64,000 nt of DNA from Galbitalea sp036271795 (GTDB taxonomy: Bacteria; Actinomycetota; Actinomycetes; Actinomycetales; Microbacteriaceae). The DNA lies in assembly GCA_036271795.1 (NCBI GenBank), contig DATAZY010000099.1:1-64000 (forward strand), given 5' to 3'. Under the pieces are notes generated by a model. It saw only the letters and a program-made list of their open reading frames with translations. It had not been told where the DNA came from and ran no database searches. Below are positions 51,762-60,703 of this stretch, piece after piece (within the stretch, counting starts at the first letter, position 1; the number at the start of each line of letters is the position of its first letter). The translations under genes and the position numbers were made by a program.

Positions 51762-52379
51762 CTAGATTCCGAACCGTACGAAGTAATAGTCGCTGTCGTA
51801 GATGGCGTCGTTGCTGACCACCCGTCCCGGTTCGGGCGCGTCGATCATCCGCCCGCCGCCGATGTAGATGCCGACGTGCGAACCGCCATCCATCACGACC
51901 ACGTCACCCGGCACCGCCGCAGACCGCGCGATCTTCGTTCCGATGCCGCCCTGCTCTGCCGCGGAGTGCGGCAGACGGATCCCGAACTGGGCGTAGACGT
52001 AGGCGACCAGGCCAGAGCAGTCGAAGCCCGACGGGCTCTCGCCGCCAAGGAGATACGGCACCCCGAGGTATCGGCCAGCGACTCCGACGACCGAGGCGAG
52101 GTTGAAGCTCGGGTATGGCGGATTCACCAGGAAGGACGCTACAGAAACGAATGGATGTGCGACCGGCGCCGTCACCCCGAAGGACGGCCGCTCGATGCTC
52201 GCCGCCTCGGTCACCGCGTTGCTGACTCGAAGCGACTGCGTGCCCGCGTTGCTCGAGTCCCGATTAGACCCCATGGTGGGATTCGCCCCAGCACCGTAGG
52301 CCGGAAGGGCGACGGTCGCGAGGAGTCCAGGGACTACCAGCGTGCAGACGGCAACGCTCAGAAACGTTCGCTTGCTCAC
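51762..52379 (-). CDS. Secreted NlpC/P60 peptidoglycan hydrolase
   Basis: From GTG 52379, eight bases after AGGAGG, the 205-residue product has a signal peptide (SKRTFLSVAVCTLVVPGLLATVALPAYGA) and an NlpC/P60 domain with Cys121 in GFDCSGLV and His168 in GSHVGIYIGG. It cleaves peptide stems of peptidoglycan outside the cell. It has no LysM or SH3 anchor, only a Ser/Ala-rich linker. Confidence 0.9.
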   Translation of the reverse strand: MSKRTFLSVAVCTLVVPGLLATVALPAYGAGANPTMGSNRDSSNAGTQSLRVSNAVTEAASIERPSFGVTAPVAHPFVSVASFLVNPPYPSFNLASVVGVAGRYLGVPYLLGGESPSGFDCSGLVAYVYAQFGIRLPHSAAEQGGIGTKIARSAAVPGDVVVMDGGSHVGIYIGGGRMIDAPEPGRVVSNDAIYDSDYYFVRFGI

Positions 52380-52608
52380 GAGTGCAACCTCCTGCGCCTC
52401 GGCTGCCCGCCGCATCGGGCCGCGCTGTCGCGCGCCGGAGCGGGGCTGCCCCATCCGTTTCGTATGTCTATTCACGTCCCGTGACAAGAGACGGGTTTGT
52501 GAGACATCTTCTCGCGGGGCCCGCAACCGGCTGTGTGGTCGGCAGGACTGGTCGAGACGACGCGACGACTACGGCGTTGTCACATCGAGAAGGAGGACCG
52601 GGGAAAAC

Positions 52609-53298
52609 CTAGGACGCGGCGTAGATGTGAGTAGCGACCTCCACGGGCAGTTCCAGGGCATCCGCGAAGCCGTCGACCTGGACCAGAACGTACGACCCCA
52701 GAGTCGACACCACGGCTGAGGCGCCGGGCATTACTCCCGCACCCTGCAACTGCTGGAGCAGCTCCGGTTCGAACTGGACCGGCTCGGCGAGACGACGAAT
52801 CGTCACCGCGACCTCACCGTTCTTCGGGGCAAGGTCAACGATGCTCGTCACGCCATCCATGAACTGTGACGCCGGCGCATCCCCGAGTTCCGCTAATCCC
52901 GGAATCGGGTTGCCGTACGGTGACTCGGTGGGATGATCGAGCATCTCCAGGACCCGCCTCTCTACCTGCTCGCTCATCACGTGTTCCCAGCGGCAGGCCT
53001 CGTCATGGACGTAGGCCCAGTCCAGTCCGATGACGTCGGAAAGTAAGCGCTCGGCCAGGCGGTGCTTGCGCAACACGTGCGTGGCCTTGCTGCGACCCTC
53101 GGAAGTAAGCGCCAGATGACGGTCGCCCTCGACGATGACGAGACCGTCGCGCTCCATCCGGGCAATCGTCTGCGACACAGTGGGGCCCGAGTGACCGAGG
53201 CGCTCTGAGATGCGCGCGCGCAGGGGGACGATGTGCTCTTCTTCGAGATCGAGAATCGTGCGCAGGTACATCTCTGTCGTATCGACGAGATCTGTCAT
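52609..53298 (-). CDS. DtxR/IdeR-family metal-dependent regulator
   Basis: The 229-residue protein has the DtxR winged HTH (ISERLGHSGPTVSQTIARMERDGLV), the metal-binding dimerisation region EACRWEHVMSEQVERRVLEML with Cys/Glu/His ligands, and a C-terminal SH3-like domain. This is the arrangement of IdeR/DtxR iron regulators or MntR-like proteins. The ATG follows GGAGG. Confidence 0.9.
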   Translation of the reverse strand: MTDLVDTTEMYLRTILDLEEEHIVPLRARISERLGHSGPTVSQTIARMERDGLVIVEGDRHLALTSEGRSKATHVLRKHRLAERLLSDVIGLDWAYVHDEACRWEHVMSEQVERRVLEMLDHPTESPYGNPIPGLAELGDAPASQFMDGVTSIVDLAPKNGEVAVTIRRLAEPVQFEPELLQQLQGAGVMPGASAVVSTLGSYVLVQVDGFADALELPVEVATHIYAAS

Positions 53299-53403
53299 CG
53301 ATGCCTCCAGCCCTTTCCCTGCGGGGTCAAGCCTAGCGGCGGCGCCCGCGTCTCACGTTCCAGTGCGCGCTCCAGGACCCGCGTCCTTCAATAGGATTAT
53401 GGG

Positions 53404-54513
53404 ATGCCCCAGATCACGATTCCCTCTACGTTGCTGCCCGCCGACGGCCGGTTCGGCTGCGGGCCATCCAAAATCCGTGACGCCCAACTTGAGCACCTGA
53501 CGAGCGCGGGCGCGAAGCTGCTCGGAACATCCCACCGTCAGGCACCGGTCAAGGATCTGGTGGGTCGCGTGCGCAGCGGGCTCGGCGAGCTGTTCCGCCT
53601 GCCCGACGGCTACGAGGTTGTACTGGGCAACGGCGGATCGACCGCGTTCTGGGATGCGGCATCCTTCGGCCTGATCGAACGCCGCGCCGAGAACCTGAGT
53701 TTCGGCGAATTCGGGTCCAAGTTTGCGCAGGCCGCCGGGGCGCCCTGGCTCAAGGCGCCGAAGGTCATCACCGCAGAGGGCGGATCACGCAGCGAGATCG
53801 AGATTCTCGACGGTATCGACGTCTACGCCTGGCCGCAGAACGAAACCTCGACGGGCGTCATGGCCCCCGTGAAGCGGGTCGACGCGGAGGCACTGACGGT
53901 CATCGATGCGACGAGCGCCGCGGGCGGGATCGACTTCGACGCCAGCCAGTCCGACGTTTACTACTTCGCGCCGCAGAAGAACTTCGCATCGGATGGCGGT
54001 CTGTGGTTCGCGCTGTTCTCTCCCGCCGCGATCGCCCGGGTCGAGGCCCTGCACGCCGACGCCGACCGCTACATCCCCGAGTTCCTGAGCATCAAGAATG
54101 CGGTCGACAACTCACGCCTCAACCAGACACTCAACACTCCGGCAACCGCGACCCTGCTACTGATGGAGAGTCAGATCGATTGGATCAATGGCAACGGCGG
54201 TCTCGCCTGGGCCGATGCGCGCACGAAGGAGTCCTCCTCAGTTCTCTATGAGTGGGCGGAAACGGCGAGCTTCGCGACCCCGTTTGTCGCGAATCCGGAC
54301 CATCGCTCACAGGTTGTCGTCACGATCGACTTCGACGAGTCGATCGATGCAGCCGCGATCGCGAAGACACTGCGCGAAAACGGAATCGTCGACACAGAGC
54401 CCTACCGCAAGCTCGGACGCAACCAGCTGCGCGTCGCCACGTTCGTCGCAATCGAACCGGACGACGTGCGCGCGCTCGTCAAGTCGATCGAGTACGTCGT
54501 CGAGAACGGCTAA
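53404..54513 (+). CDS. serC: Phosphoserine aminotransferase
   Basis: This 369-residue PLP enzyme has SKIRDAQLEHL-type start (here CGPSKIRDAQLEHL), GNGGSTAFWDA for phosphate binding, and the PLP Lys in FAPQKNFASDGGLW. It matches the actinobacterial SerC type and makes 3-phosphoserine in serine synthesis. TAGGAT lies six bases upstream of the ATG, suggesting a leaderless mRNA. Confidence 0.92.
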   Translation: MPQITIPSTLLPADGRFGCGPSKIRDAQLEHLTSAGAKLLGTSHRQAPVKDLVGRVRSGLGELFRLPDGYEVVLGNGGSTAFWDAASFGLIERRAENLSFGEFGSKFAQAAGAPWLKAPKVITAEGGSRSEIEILDGIDVYAWPQNETSTGVMAPVKRVDAEALTVIDATSAAGGIDFDASQSDVYYFAPQKNFASDGGLWFALFSPAAIARVEALHADADRYIPEFLSIKNAVDNSRLNQTLNTPATATLLLMESQIDWINGNGGLAWADARTKESSSVLYEWAETASFATPFVANPDHRSQVVVTIDFDESIDAAAIAKTLRENGIVDTEPYRKLGRNQLRVATFVAIEPDDVRALVKSIEYVVENG

Positions 54514-54538
54514 GCGCTGTGCCTCTAAACTGAGGCAC

Positions 54539-54772
54539 GTGAGGATTTGGCTCAAGGACAGCGAGCGCCGACCCGACCCGACCCCCGTGAAGACGGATGA
54601 CCGCAAGGCCATTGTCATCGGGATGACGGTTTGGCTAGTCGCCCTGATTGTCTTGCTGTTCTTTACTGGCCCGCTTGCGGCGGCCGGTCACGCGTGGTGG
54701 GTTTTCACTCCCGCTGTCGCTCTCGGGCTTGGACTCTTCGGGCTCGTCTACCTGCAGGTCAAGCGCCTCTAG
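54539..54772 (+). CDS. DUF2530-like small membrane protein
   Basis: The 77-residue product begins RIWLKDSERRPDPTPVKTDDRKA and has two membrane helices (AIVIGMTVWLVALIVLLFF; WWVFTPAVALGLGLFGLVYL). DUF2530 proteins have this form and lie near serC in actinobacteria. The GTG follows a TAAACT box by seven bases, inside a GTGCCTC/GAGGCAC palindrome (54519-54538). The last 138 bp overlap the convergent DUF3027 gene. Confidence 0.75.
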   Translation: MRIWLKDSERRPDPTPVKTDDRKAIVIGMTVWLVALIVLLFFTGPLAAAGHAWWVFTPAVALGLGLFGLVYLQVKRL

Positions 54773-55219
54773 CGCCTCGTCGATGTCGACACCGTCGAGA
54801 TCGCCGGCGTGCAGATTGTCACTCCCGAACTCGTCGTCGTCTTCATCGTCATCGTCATCGTCGTCGCCGATATCCTCGTCGGAGTCCGCCGCCGCCTCGC
54901 CGAGAGCAAGCTGGGCCGCGCGGTAATCATCCATGCGTTCCGACCACGGCACCCAGTCGGGAGCGAGCAGGGCGCCCTCCGCCGGAAGCAGCTCGCTTTC
55001 GACGATCGTGGGTTCCTCATCGGGGAGGTGGGCTACGGCGACCGTCCAGTTCCACCCCGGGTAGCCCGACAACGTCGTCGCGAACCGGTACGAGACAACG
55101 TAGTCGCCCTCATCCGTTTCGCTCACGAACTCCCCGACCGTAGATGTCGGAGTCACGTCAAGGAGTGCGGCGAGCGCGAACTTCTGCGCCTCCGTCAGAT
55201 CATCAAGCACGGTACCCAC
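54635..55219 (-). CDS. DUF3027-like protein with acidic tract
   Basis: The 194-residue protein has the conserved DUF3027 core (YRFATTLSGYPGWNWTVAVAHLPDEEPTIVESELLPAEGALLAPDWVPWSERM), then an Asp-rich tract near residues 118-130 and a charged, disordered C-terminus. It overlaps the cold-shock gene by 1 bp and DUF2530 by 138 bp on the other strand. Function unknown; the csp-DUF3027 order is typical of actinobacteria. Confidence 0.82.
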   Translation of the reverse strand: MGTVLDDLTEAQKFALAALLDVTPTSTVGEFVSETDEGDYVVSYRFATTLSGYPGWNWTVAVAHLPDEEPTIVESELLPAEGALLAPDWVPWSERMDDYRAAQLALGEAAADSDEDIGDDDDDDDEDDDEFGSDNLHAGDLDGVDIDEALEALDLQVDEPEESKPESDSGSENPPRVTGRRKRASKEQQDNQGD

Positions 55220-55599
55220 TAAGCATCGAGGTCGTCGGCGACCTTGCGCAGCACCGCTGCGATCTTGCTGCCGTGCGACTTTGCCGGGTAACGGCCGTGG
55301 CGCAGGTCGGCGCCGATTCCATCGAGAAGCTTGACGAGGTCCTCAACGATGATCGCCATGTCGTCCGCGGACTTGCGGTTGAGTTTTGCCATGGTCGGGG
55401 GTGCCTCGAGCACGCGCACGGACAGCGCCTGGGCGCCCTTCTTGCCATCGGCAATGCCGAATTCGAGCTTCGAACCGGGCTTCACGGTCACGCCGGCCGG
55501 CAGCGCGGACGCGTGCAGAAAGACCTCCTGGCCATCATCAGAGCTGATGAACCCGAAGCCTTTTTCGTCGTCGTAAAACTTAACCTTGCCGGTAGGCAT
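55219..55599 (-). CDS. Cold-shock-domain protein with C-terminal extension
   Basis: The 126-residue product has a cold-shock domain with RNP motifs KGFGFISS and EVFLHASAL (residues 1-65), then a 60-residue helical extension ending in KVADDLDA. Standard CspA proteins are about 67 residues, so this is the longer actinobacterial type. It binds RNA or single-stranded DNA. Confidence 0.9.
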   Translation of the reverse strand: MPTGKVKFYDDEKGFGFISSDDGQEVFLHASALPAGVTVKPGSKLEFGIADGKKGAQALSVRVLEAPPTMAKLNRKSADDMAIIVEDLVKLLDGIGADLRHGRYPAKSHGSKIAAVLRKVADDLDA

Positions 55600-55690
55600 C
55601 CCAGTACCTCTCTTCCACCGAGCGGTTCACGGTGCGGGTATAAGGATACGGGGTGCACGCGGCGCGCGGTGCGACCCGTATTCTTAGCTT

Positions 55691-55990
55691 GTGGCCAACA
55701 GCAAGAAGAATCGCGACGCATCGGCGGAGCCTCCCGTACCCGTCTCTCGACTGCAGCGCTCCCTGATGTATATTGCCGGGTCCGTCCTCGGCCTGGGCAT
55801 CATCGCGATCGTCGCGTTACTCATCGGCGAGGCCACGCTCAAGCCGGCGACCTTCGAGAGTTCACCGTTCTGGGCGGTGGCTGCGTTCCTACCCGAGATC
55901 GCCATCCCGCTGGGCTTCCTGCTCTTCATCGTTCTCATCATCGTCACGTACCTGCAGCGCAGCCGAACCGCCAAGGATGCCGGCAAGTAG
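55691..55990 (+). CDS. Small multi-pass membrane protein
   Basis: The 99-residue product has two membrane helices (SLMYIAGSVLGLGIIAIVALLIG; IAIPLGFLLFIVLIIVTYL). The GTG start lies six bases after a TATTCT box without a ribosome binding site. The end overlaps the XPB/Ssl2-like gene by 14 bp. Function unknown. Confidence 0.75.
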   Translation: MANSKKNRDASAEPPVPVSRLQRSLMYIAGSVLGLGIIAIVALLIGEATLKPATFESSPFWAVAAFLPEIAIPLGFLLFIVLIIVTYLQRSRTAKDAGK

Positions 55991-57860
55991 CACGTCCACT
56001 CTCTCGTTGGCGGGCCGCCTGCGAGACCTGGGCGACGAGGACCTCACGGCCCTGCTCACCCTCCGCGAGGTCCGGGATGTTCGAGTCAGGGACTTCTTCG
56101 ACCTCGCCGACTCGCTGCTCGATCCGGCCAGCGTTCGGAAGGCGTGCGCCGCTCTCGATCGCACAACACTTGCCGCGATTTGGGCTCTCGGGGCACAGCC
56201 TGACGGCGCAACGACCGCGCAGATTGCCGAGACAATTGCGACGCTCGAGACGGACGCCGAGACCGTTGAGGCTGATCTTGCGACCGCCTTTCGGCTCGCG
56301 CTGATCGATCGAGCCGACGCGCTCTGGCTTCCCTACGACTCGATCGTCGAGCAGTTCGAGTCGTGGTCGGACGAAGGGCTTCCGGATCTCGCTTCGCTGC
56401 GGGGCGATCCAGCGCCGGCATCGCTGTCCCCCGTCAGCCAGACCGACGCTCGTTTCACCGATCACGCCGCGAGTGAGCACGCCTTCAACTCCACCAATGC
56501 CGTCGCAGCACTGCTCGCGGAACTGCAGCGCGATCCCGCGCGAGAGCTGGCACGCGGGGGCATCGCGCTTCCGGAATCGAAGCGACTCGCAACGGCAATG
56601 ACCCTCGAGCTTGAGGATGTCGCCCCGATCGTCGAGATCGCGGCGCGCGCCGAGCTCGTCACGCTGGAAGGCGGAGTGTGGCTACCGACCGAGCGGGCGA
56701 CAGAGTGGATGCTGCTGTCGAATGACGAGCGCTGGGCGCGACTCGCCGGCGCGTGGTCTTCGCGGCTGCCCGACGACATCCGCCGGCTGCTGACCAGCCG
56801 AGCTCGGGCAACCTGGGGCGAGCGGCTCGCTGAGTACGTGCACTGGCTCTACCCGGCCGGTGGCGACTGGATGCGCGAGCGAACCCTCGAGTTCTCGCAC
56901 GAGGCCGAGGTGCTGGGTATCACCGCGAACTCGACCCCCGGCACCGCGGGTAGGGCGTTGCTGATCGATGGCGAAGCTGCCGCGGCCGCAGCCATGACGG
57001 GCCTGTTTCCGCCCGAGATCGACAAGGTCTACCTGCAGCACGACCTCTCGATCGTTGCGCCGGGTCCGCTGCTGCCGAGGCTGGACGCGCGCCTCCGAAC
57101 GATCGCGGACGTCGAGACGCGCACACTCGCGACGACGTACCGGGTGAGCGAGGTCACCATCAATCGGGCGCTCACGACGGGCGAGACCGCCGACAGCATC
57201 CGCGAGTTCCTGGGCAGCATCGCGTTGACGGGCATCCCGCAGCCGCTCGAGTACCTCATCGTTGGTTCCGCGGCGCGCTTTGGATCGCTTCGTGTTGGTG
57301 CGATCATCGAACCGCCGACTGCGGCCGACCAGCAGGGCGCACAGTCCTATATTGTCGCCGAGGATGCGTCGATGATGTCCGCGATCATGGTCGACCACGG
57401 ACTCATCCCGCTCGGTCTGACCCGCGTCGGTCCGTACAAAGCGGTGAGCAAATTCGAGTTCGAAGTGGTCTTCTGGTCGCTGAGCGAGGCACGCTATCCC
57501 GTTGCGGCCGAGGATGCTGCCGGCACGATCATCCTTCTGGACCGTCTGCGAACCGCTCGCTCCCACGCCACGGTCCAGGAATCGCCCGCCGAGACGATCG
57601 TGCAGAGACTTCGGCTCATCGGTGTCTCGACGTCGGCGGAGAACGGCAAGGCCTGGCTGGAGCGCCAACTCGATACCGCGATCAGGGCGAAGATCGGACT
57701 GACGGTCACCGTGGCGATGCCGGACGGTTCGTCGGTCGACCTGCAGCTCGAACCCGCCAGTCTTGCCGGCGGCCGCCTCCGCGCCCGCGACCGGCGATCC
57801 GACCTGGAGCGCACCCTGCCCTTAACCAGCATCACCGCAATCAGCCCGGCTGAACTGTAG
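55977..57860 (+). CDS. XPB/Ssl2-like helicase-associated protein
   Basis: The 627-residue protein has an N-terminal helical region and a C-terminal domain (residues about 400-600: ITALTGIPQPLEYLIVGSAARFGSLRVGAIIEPPTAADQQGAQSYIVAEDASMMS and related) found in the helicase-associated XPB/Ssl2-like partner family. It lacks Walker motifs. It lies 53 bp before the XPB helicase gene, a widely conserved pairing, so it probably acts with that helicase in DNA repair or transcription-coupled processes. Confidence 0.8.
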   Translation: MPASSTSTLSLAGRLRDLGDEDLTALLTLREVRDVRVRDFFDLADSLLDPASVRKACAALDRTTLAAIWALGAQPDGATTAQIAETIATLETDAETVEADLATAFRLALIDRADALWLPYDSIVEQFESWSDEGLPDLASLRGDPAPASLSPVSQTDARFTDHAASEHAFNSTNAVAALLAELQRDPARELARGGIALPESKRLATAMTLELEDVAPIVEIAARAELVTLEGGVWLPTERATEWMLLSNDERWARLAGAWSSRLPDDIRRLLTSRARATWGERLAEYVHWLYPAGGDWMRERTLEFSHEAEVLGITANSTPGTAGRALLIDGEAAAAAAMTGLFPPEIDKVYLQHDLSIVAPGPLLPRLDARLRTIADVETRTLATTYRVSEVTINRALTTGETADSIREFLGSIALTGIPQPLEYLIVGSAARFGSLRVGAIIEPPTAADQQGAQSYIVAEDASMMSAIMVDHGLIPLGLTRVGPYKAVSKFEFEVVFWSLSEARYPVAAEDAAGTIILLDRLRTARSHATVQESPAETIVQRLRLIGVSTSAENGKAWLERQLDTAIRAKIGLTVTVAMPDGSSVDLQLEPASLAGGRLRARDRRSDLERTLPLTSITAISPAEL

Positions 57861-57913
57861 CAATCGCTACCGGGACAAGCCACCACCCCACCTCCCCAAG
57901 CTAGGCTGATCTG

Positions 57914-59566
57914 ATGCCTTTGGTTGACGGTCCGCTCATTGTGCAGAGCGATCGAACCGTTCTCCTCGAGGTGGCACATCCTGCTGCCGAGGATGCCCGC
58001 CACGATCTTGCGGTCTTCGCCGAACTTGAGCGGGCGCCCGAGCACATCCACACCTACCGCATCACGCGACTCGGACTGTGGAACGCACGCGCGGCCGGCC
58101 ACACCGCCGAGAACATGCTCGAGACTCTCGAGAAATACAGCCGTTTCCCGATACCGCAGAGCGTCTCGGTCGATATCGCCGAGACGGTCGCGCGCTACGG
58201 CCGCCTCGTCATCGAACGCGCCGACGACGGCGCCCTCACTCTGACTGCGACTGATGCCGCGGTCTTAAGCGAGATCACTCGGGCCCGAAAGGTGGCCGGC
58301 CTGCTGTTCGAGAAGCGTGGTCCGCACACCTACGTCATTCAGGCCTGGGCGCGTGGCCAGCTCAAGCAGGAACTCCTCAAACTGGGATGGCCGGCAGAAG
58401 ACCTCGCCGGCTACACGCCCGGTACGCCACATCCGATGGCTCTCGTCGAAGATGGCTGGGCGCTTCGCGAGTACCAGAACAAAGCGGTCAGCAACTTCTT
58501 CGACCACGGATCGGGTGTCGTCGTGCTCCCCTGCGGCGCGGGCAAGACACTTGTGGGCGCGGGAGCGATGGCGACCGCCCAGACGACCACGCTCATCCTC
58601 GTCACCAACACGGTGTCAGCGCGCCAGTGGCGCAGCGAACTGCTCAAGCGCACGACACTCACCGACGAGGAGATCGGCGAATACTCTGGCCTCGTCAAGC
58701 AGGTTCGTCCGGTGACCATCGCGACCTACCAGATCCTCACGGCCAGGCGGCAGGGCGAGTACACGCACCTCGCCCTGCTTGACGCGCTCGACTGGGGACT
58801 CGTCATCTATGACGAGGTCCACCTGTTGCCTGCCCCCGTCTTCAAACTCACCGCAGAACTGCAGGCCCGCCGCCGCCTCGGGCTCACCGCAACTCTCGTA
58901 CGCGAGGATGGCCGCGAGGGCGACGTCTTCAGCCTGATCGGCCCCAAGCGTTTCGATGCTCCGTGGAAGGAGATCGAGGCACAGGGCTTCATCTCGCCGG
59001 CATCCTGCTACGAGGTTCGGATCGACCTGCCAGAGCTGGAGCGACTTGAGTACGCGGCCTCAGCCGACGACGAGCGCTATCGCCTCGCGGCGACCGCCCC
59101 GGCAAAGCTAGGCGTCGTGATGGCGCTGGTGAAGAAGCACCAGGGCGAGCGCATCCTCGTGATCGGCCAGTATCTCGACCAGATCGACGAGCTCGCCGAT
59201 GTCCTCCACGCGCCTAAGCTGACCGGTGCGACACCGGTCGCCGAACGCGAACGCCTGTACGAAGAATTCCGCAATGGGACGACCAAGCTGCTTGTCGTTT
59301 CCAAGGTGGCGAACTTCAGCGTCGATCTCCCGGAGGCGACGGTCGCGATCCAGGTCTCCGGTTCGTTCGGTTCGCGTCAGGAGGAGGCGCAGCGCCTTGG
59401 TCGACTGCTGCGCCCGAAGGAGAGCGGACTACCCGCCAACTTCTACACGCTGGTCGCCCGCGACACCGTTGACCAGGATTTCGCCCAGAACCGGCAGCGC
59501 TTTCTCGCAGAGCAGGGCTACAGCTACACGATTCTCGACGAGGATGATCTGGGCGCAGCGGCCTAG
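57914..59566 (+). CDS. XPB-type DNA repair helicase
   Basis: The 550-residue SF2 helicase has Walker A PCGAGKT (Lys211), the DEVH box (Asp300-His303), the TLVREDGRE RED motif specific to XPB, motif VI near QEEAQRLGRLLRPKE, and an N-terminal damage-recognition-like domain. Mycobacterial and archaeal XPB homologues unwind DNA 3' to 5'. A TAGGCT box lies six bases before the ATG, suggesting a leaderless start. Confidence 0.92.
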   Translation: MPLVDGPLIVQSDRTVLLEVAHPAAEDARHDLAVFAELERAPEHIHTYRITRLGLWNARAAGHTAENMLETLEKYSRFPIPQSVSVDIAETVARYGRLVIERADDGALTLTATDAAVLSEITRARKVAGLLFEKRGPHTYVIQAWARGQLKQELLKLGWPAEDLAGYTPGTPHPMALVEDGWALREYQNKAVSNFFDHGSGVVVLPCGAGKTLVGAGAMATAQTTTLILVTNTVSARQWRSELLKRTTLTDEEIGEYSGLVKQVRPVTIATYQILTARRQGEYTHLALLDALDWGLVIYDEVHLLPAPVFKLTAELQARRRLGLTATLVREDGREGDVFSLIGPKRFDAPWKEIEAQGFISPASCYEVRIDLPELERLEYAASADDERYRLAATAPAKLGVVMALVKKHQGERILVIGQYLDQIDELADVLHAPKLTGATPVAERERLYEEFRNGTTKLLVVSKVANFSVDLPEATVAIQVSGSFGSRQEEAQRLGRLLRPKESGLPANFYTLVARDTVDQDFAQNRQRFLAEQGYSYTILDEDDLGAAA

Positions 59567-59709
59567 ACGCGAACAACCCGATTTCCACACCGCCAGCAAT
59601 CGGCCGGCAGCTCGGCGTCGATCAGGGCCCCGCAGTCGGGGCACACGCTCTCGATCCAGCAGACTCGATCGCCGACCGCCTCGAATTCCGGCGGATCCGT
59701 GAGCTCCAT
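59563..59709 (-). CDS. 48-residue zinc-ribbon protein
   Basis: A short minus-strand frame from ATG 59709 to TAG 59563-59565 has a strong ribosome binding site (GGAGGAGG) six bases upstream. The sequence begins MELTDPPEFEAVGDRVCWIE and contains two Cys pairs, VCPDC and CWRC, 16 residues apart, a classic zinc ribbon. It overlaps the XPB stop by a few bases. Role unknown, but small zinc ribbons of this kind often bind nucleic acids or RNA polymerase. Confidence 0.75.
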   Translation of the reverse strand: MELTDPPEFEAVGDRVCWIESVCPDCGALIDAELPADCWRCGNRVVRV

Positions 59710-59753
59710 CCGAGCCTCCTCCGTTCCAGTATCCACCCCTCAATCGGTGTTTG

Positions 59754-59809
59754 CCCCCGTGCGGAACGTCGGCGCCCGCTCGAACGGGGGCGTACGTTCC
59801 GCACGGGGG
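59754..59809. repeat. Perfect 16-bp inverted repeat with 24-base loop
   Basis: CCCCCGTGCGGAACGT (59754-59769) and ACGTTCCGCACGGGGG (59794-59809) are exact reverse complements. The loop contains a further CGCCC/GGGCG pair, so the whole can form one long hairpin. It lies between two divergent genes (zinc ribbon and response regulator), not after a gene end, so a simple terminator role is unlikely. Confidence 0.7.
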
Positions 59810-59998
59810 GACACGCTTCGAGTGTGTACGCAAGTAACGCAGGAGCAGGGCGCGGTCGGACCGCGGCGCTCCGGACGAGACGGATCGAGCCGTCGTCGTT
59901 GTCCACGACCTGAACTGAATGACGCTCCGCACAGTGACAGGGGTGGGTCGCGTGTCAACTCCCAGAAACCTCACAGACAACGCGCAGATACTGGCCCC

Positions 59999-60691
59999 AT
60001 GACTGATGGCCCCAAGATCCTGATTGTCGACGACGAGCCCAACATCAGGGATCTCCTCACTACGAGCCTCCGGTTCGCTGGATTCGCGGTTCGAGCGGTC
60101 GGAAACGGCGCCGGCGCCATCTCCGCGGTCCTCGAAGAGGAGCCGGACCTGATCATCCTCGACGTCATGCTGCCCGACATGAACGGCTTCGGAGTTACCA
60201 AGCGGCTGCGCGCATCCGGGTATACCGCGCCGATCCTGTTCCTGACCGCCAAGGATGACACAGAAGACAAGATCACCGGCCTCACTGTCGGCGGCGACGA
60301 CTACGTCACCAAACCGTTCAGCCTCGACGAGATCGTCGCGCGACTCAAGGCCATCCTTCGTCGCACCATGCACGACGACGAGGAAGCCATCATCCGTGCC
60401 GGCGAGCTCAGCATGGACCAGGACACGCACGAGGTGACGATCGGCAGCGAACAGGTGGAGCTGTCTCCCACCGAATTCAAGCTGCTGCGCTACCTCATGC
60501 TGAACCCCAACCGCGTGCTTTCGAAGGCGCAGATTCTCGACCACGTCTGGGAATACGACTTCAACGGCGACGCCGGCATCGTGGAGAGCTACATCTCCTA
60601 CCTGCGCCGCAAGCTCGACCAGTACTCCGACGAGCCGGTCATCCAGACCAAGCGCGGTTTCGGTTACATGCTTCGCGCCGCAAAGGTTTAG
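59999..60691 (+). CDS. OmpR-family response regulator
   Basis: The 230-residue regulator has a receiver domain with Asp55 in LIILDVMLPDM, Lys in VTKPFSLDEIV, and a winged helix with LSPTEFKLLRYLMLNPNRVLSKAQILDHVWEYDF. It is most like the actinobacterial TcrA/PrrA/MprA-type regulators. It is followed after 12 bp by its kinase. Confidence 0.92.
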   Translation: MTDGPKILIVDDEPNIRDLLTTSLRFAGFAVRAVGNGAGAISAVLEEEPDLIILDVMLPDMNGFGVTKRLRASGYTAPILFLTAKDDTEDKITGLTVGGDDYVTKPFSLDEIVARLKAILRRTMHDDEEAIIRAGELSMDQDTHEVTIGSEQVELSPTEFKLLRYLMLNPNRVLSKAQILDHVWEYDFNGDAGIVESYISYLRRKLDQYSDEPVIQTKRGFGYMLRAAKV

Positions 60692-60703
60692 CCTTACCCC
60701 CTA

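Noticed and set aside
52380..52608. Possible c-di-AMP (ydaO) riboswitch before the NlpC/P60 gene
   Set aside because: This class often precedes actinobacterial cell-wall hydrolase genes, but I could not find its conserved sequence blocks in the region.
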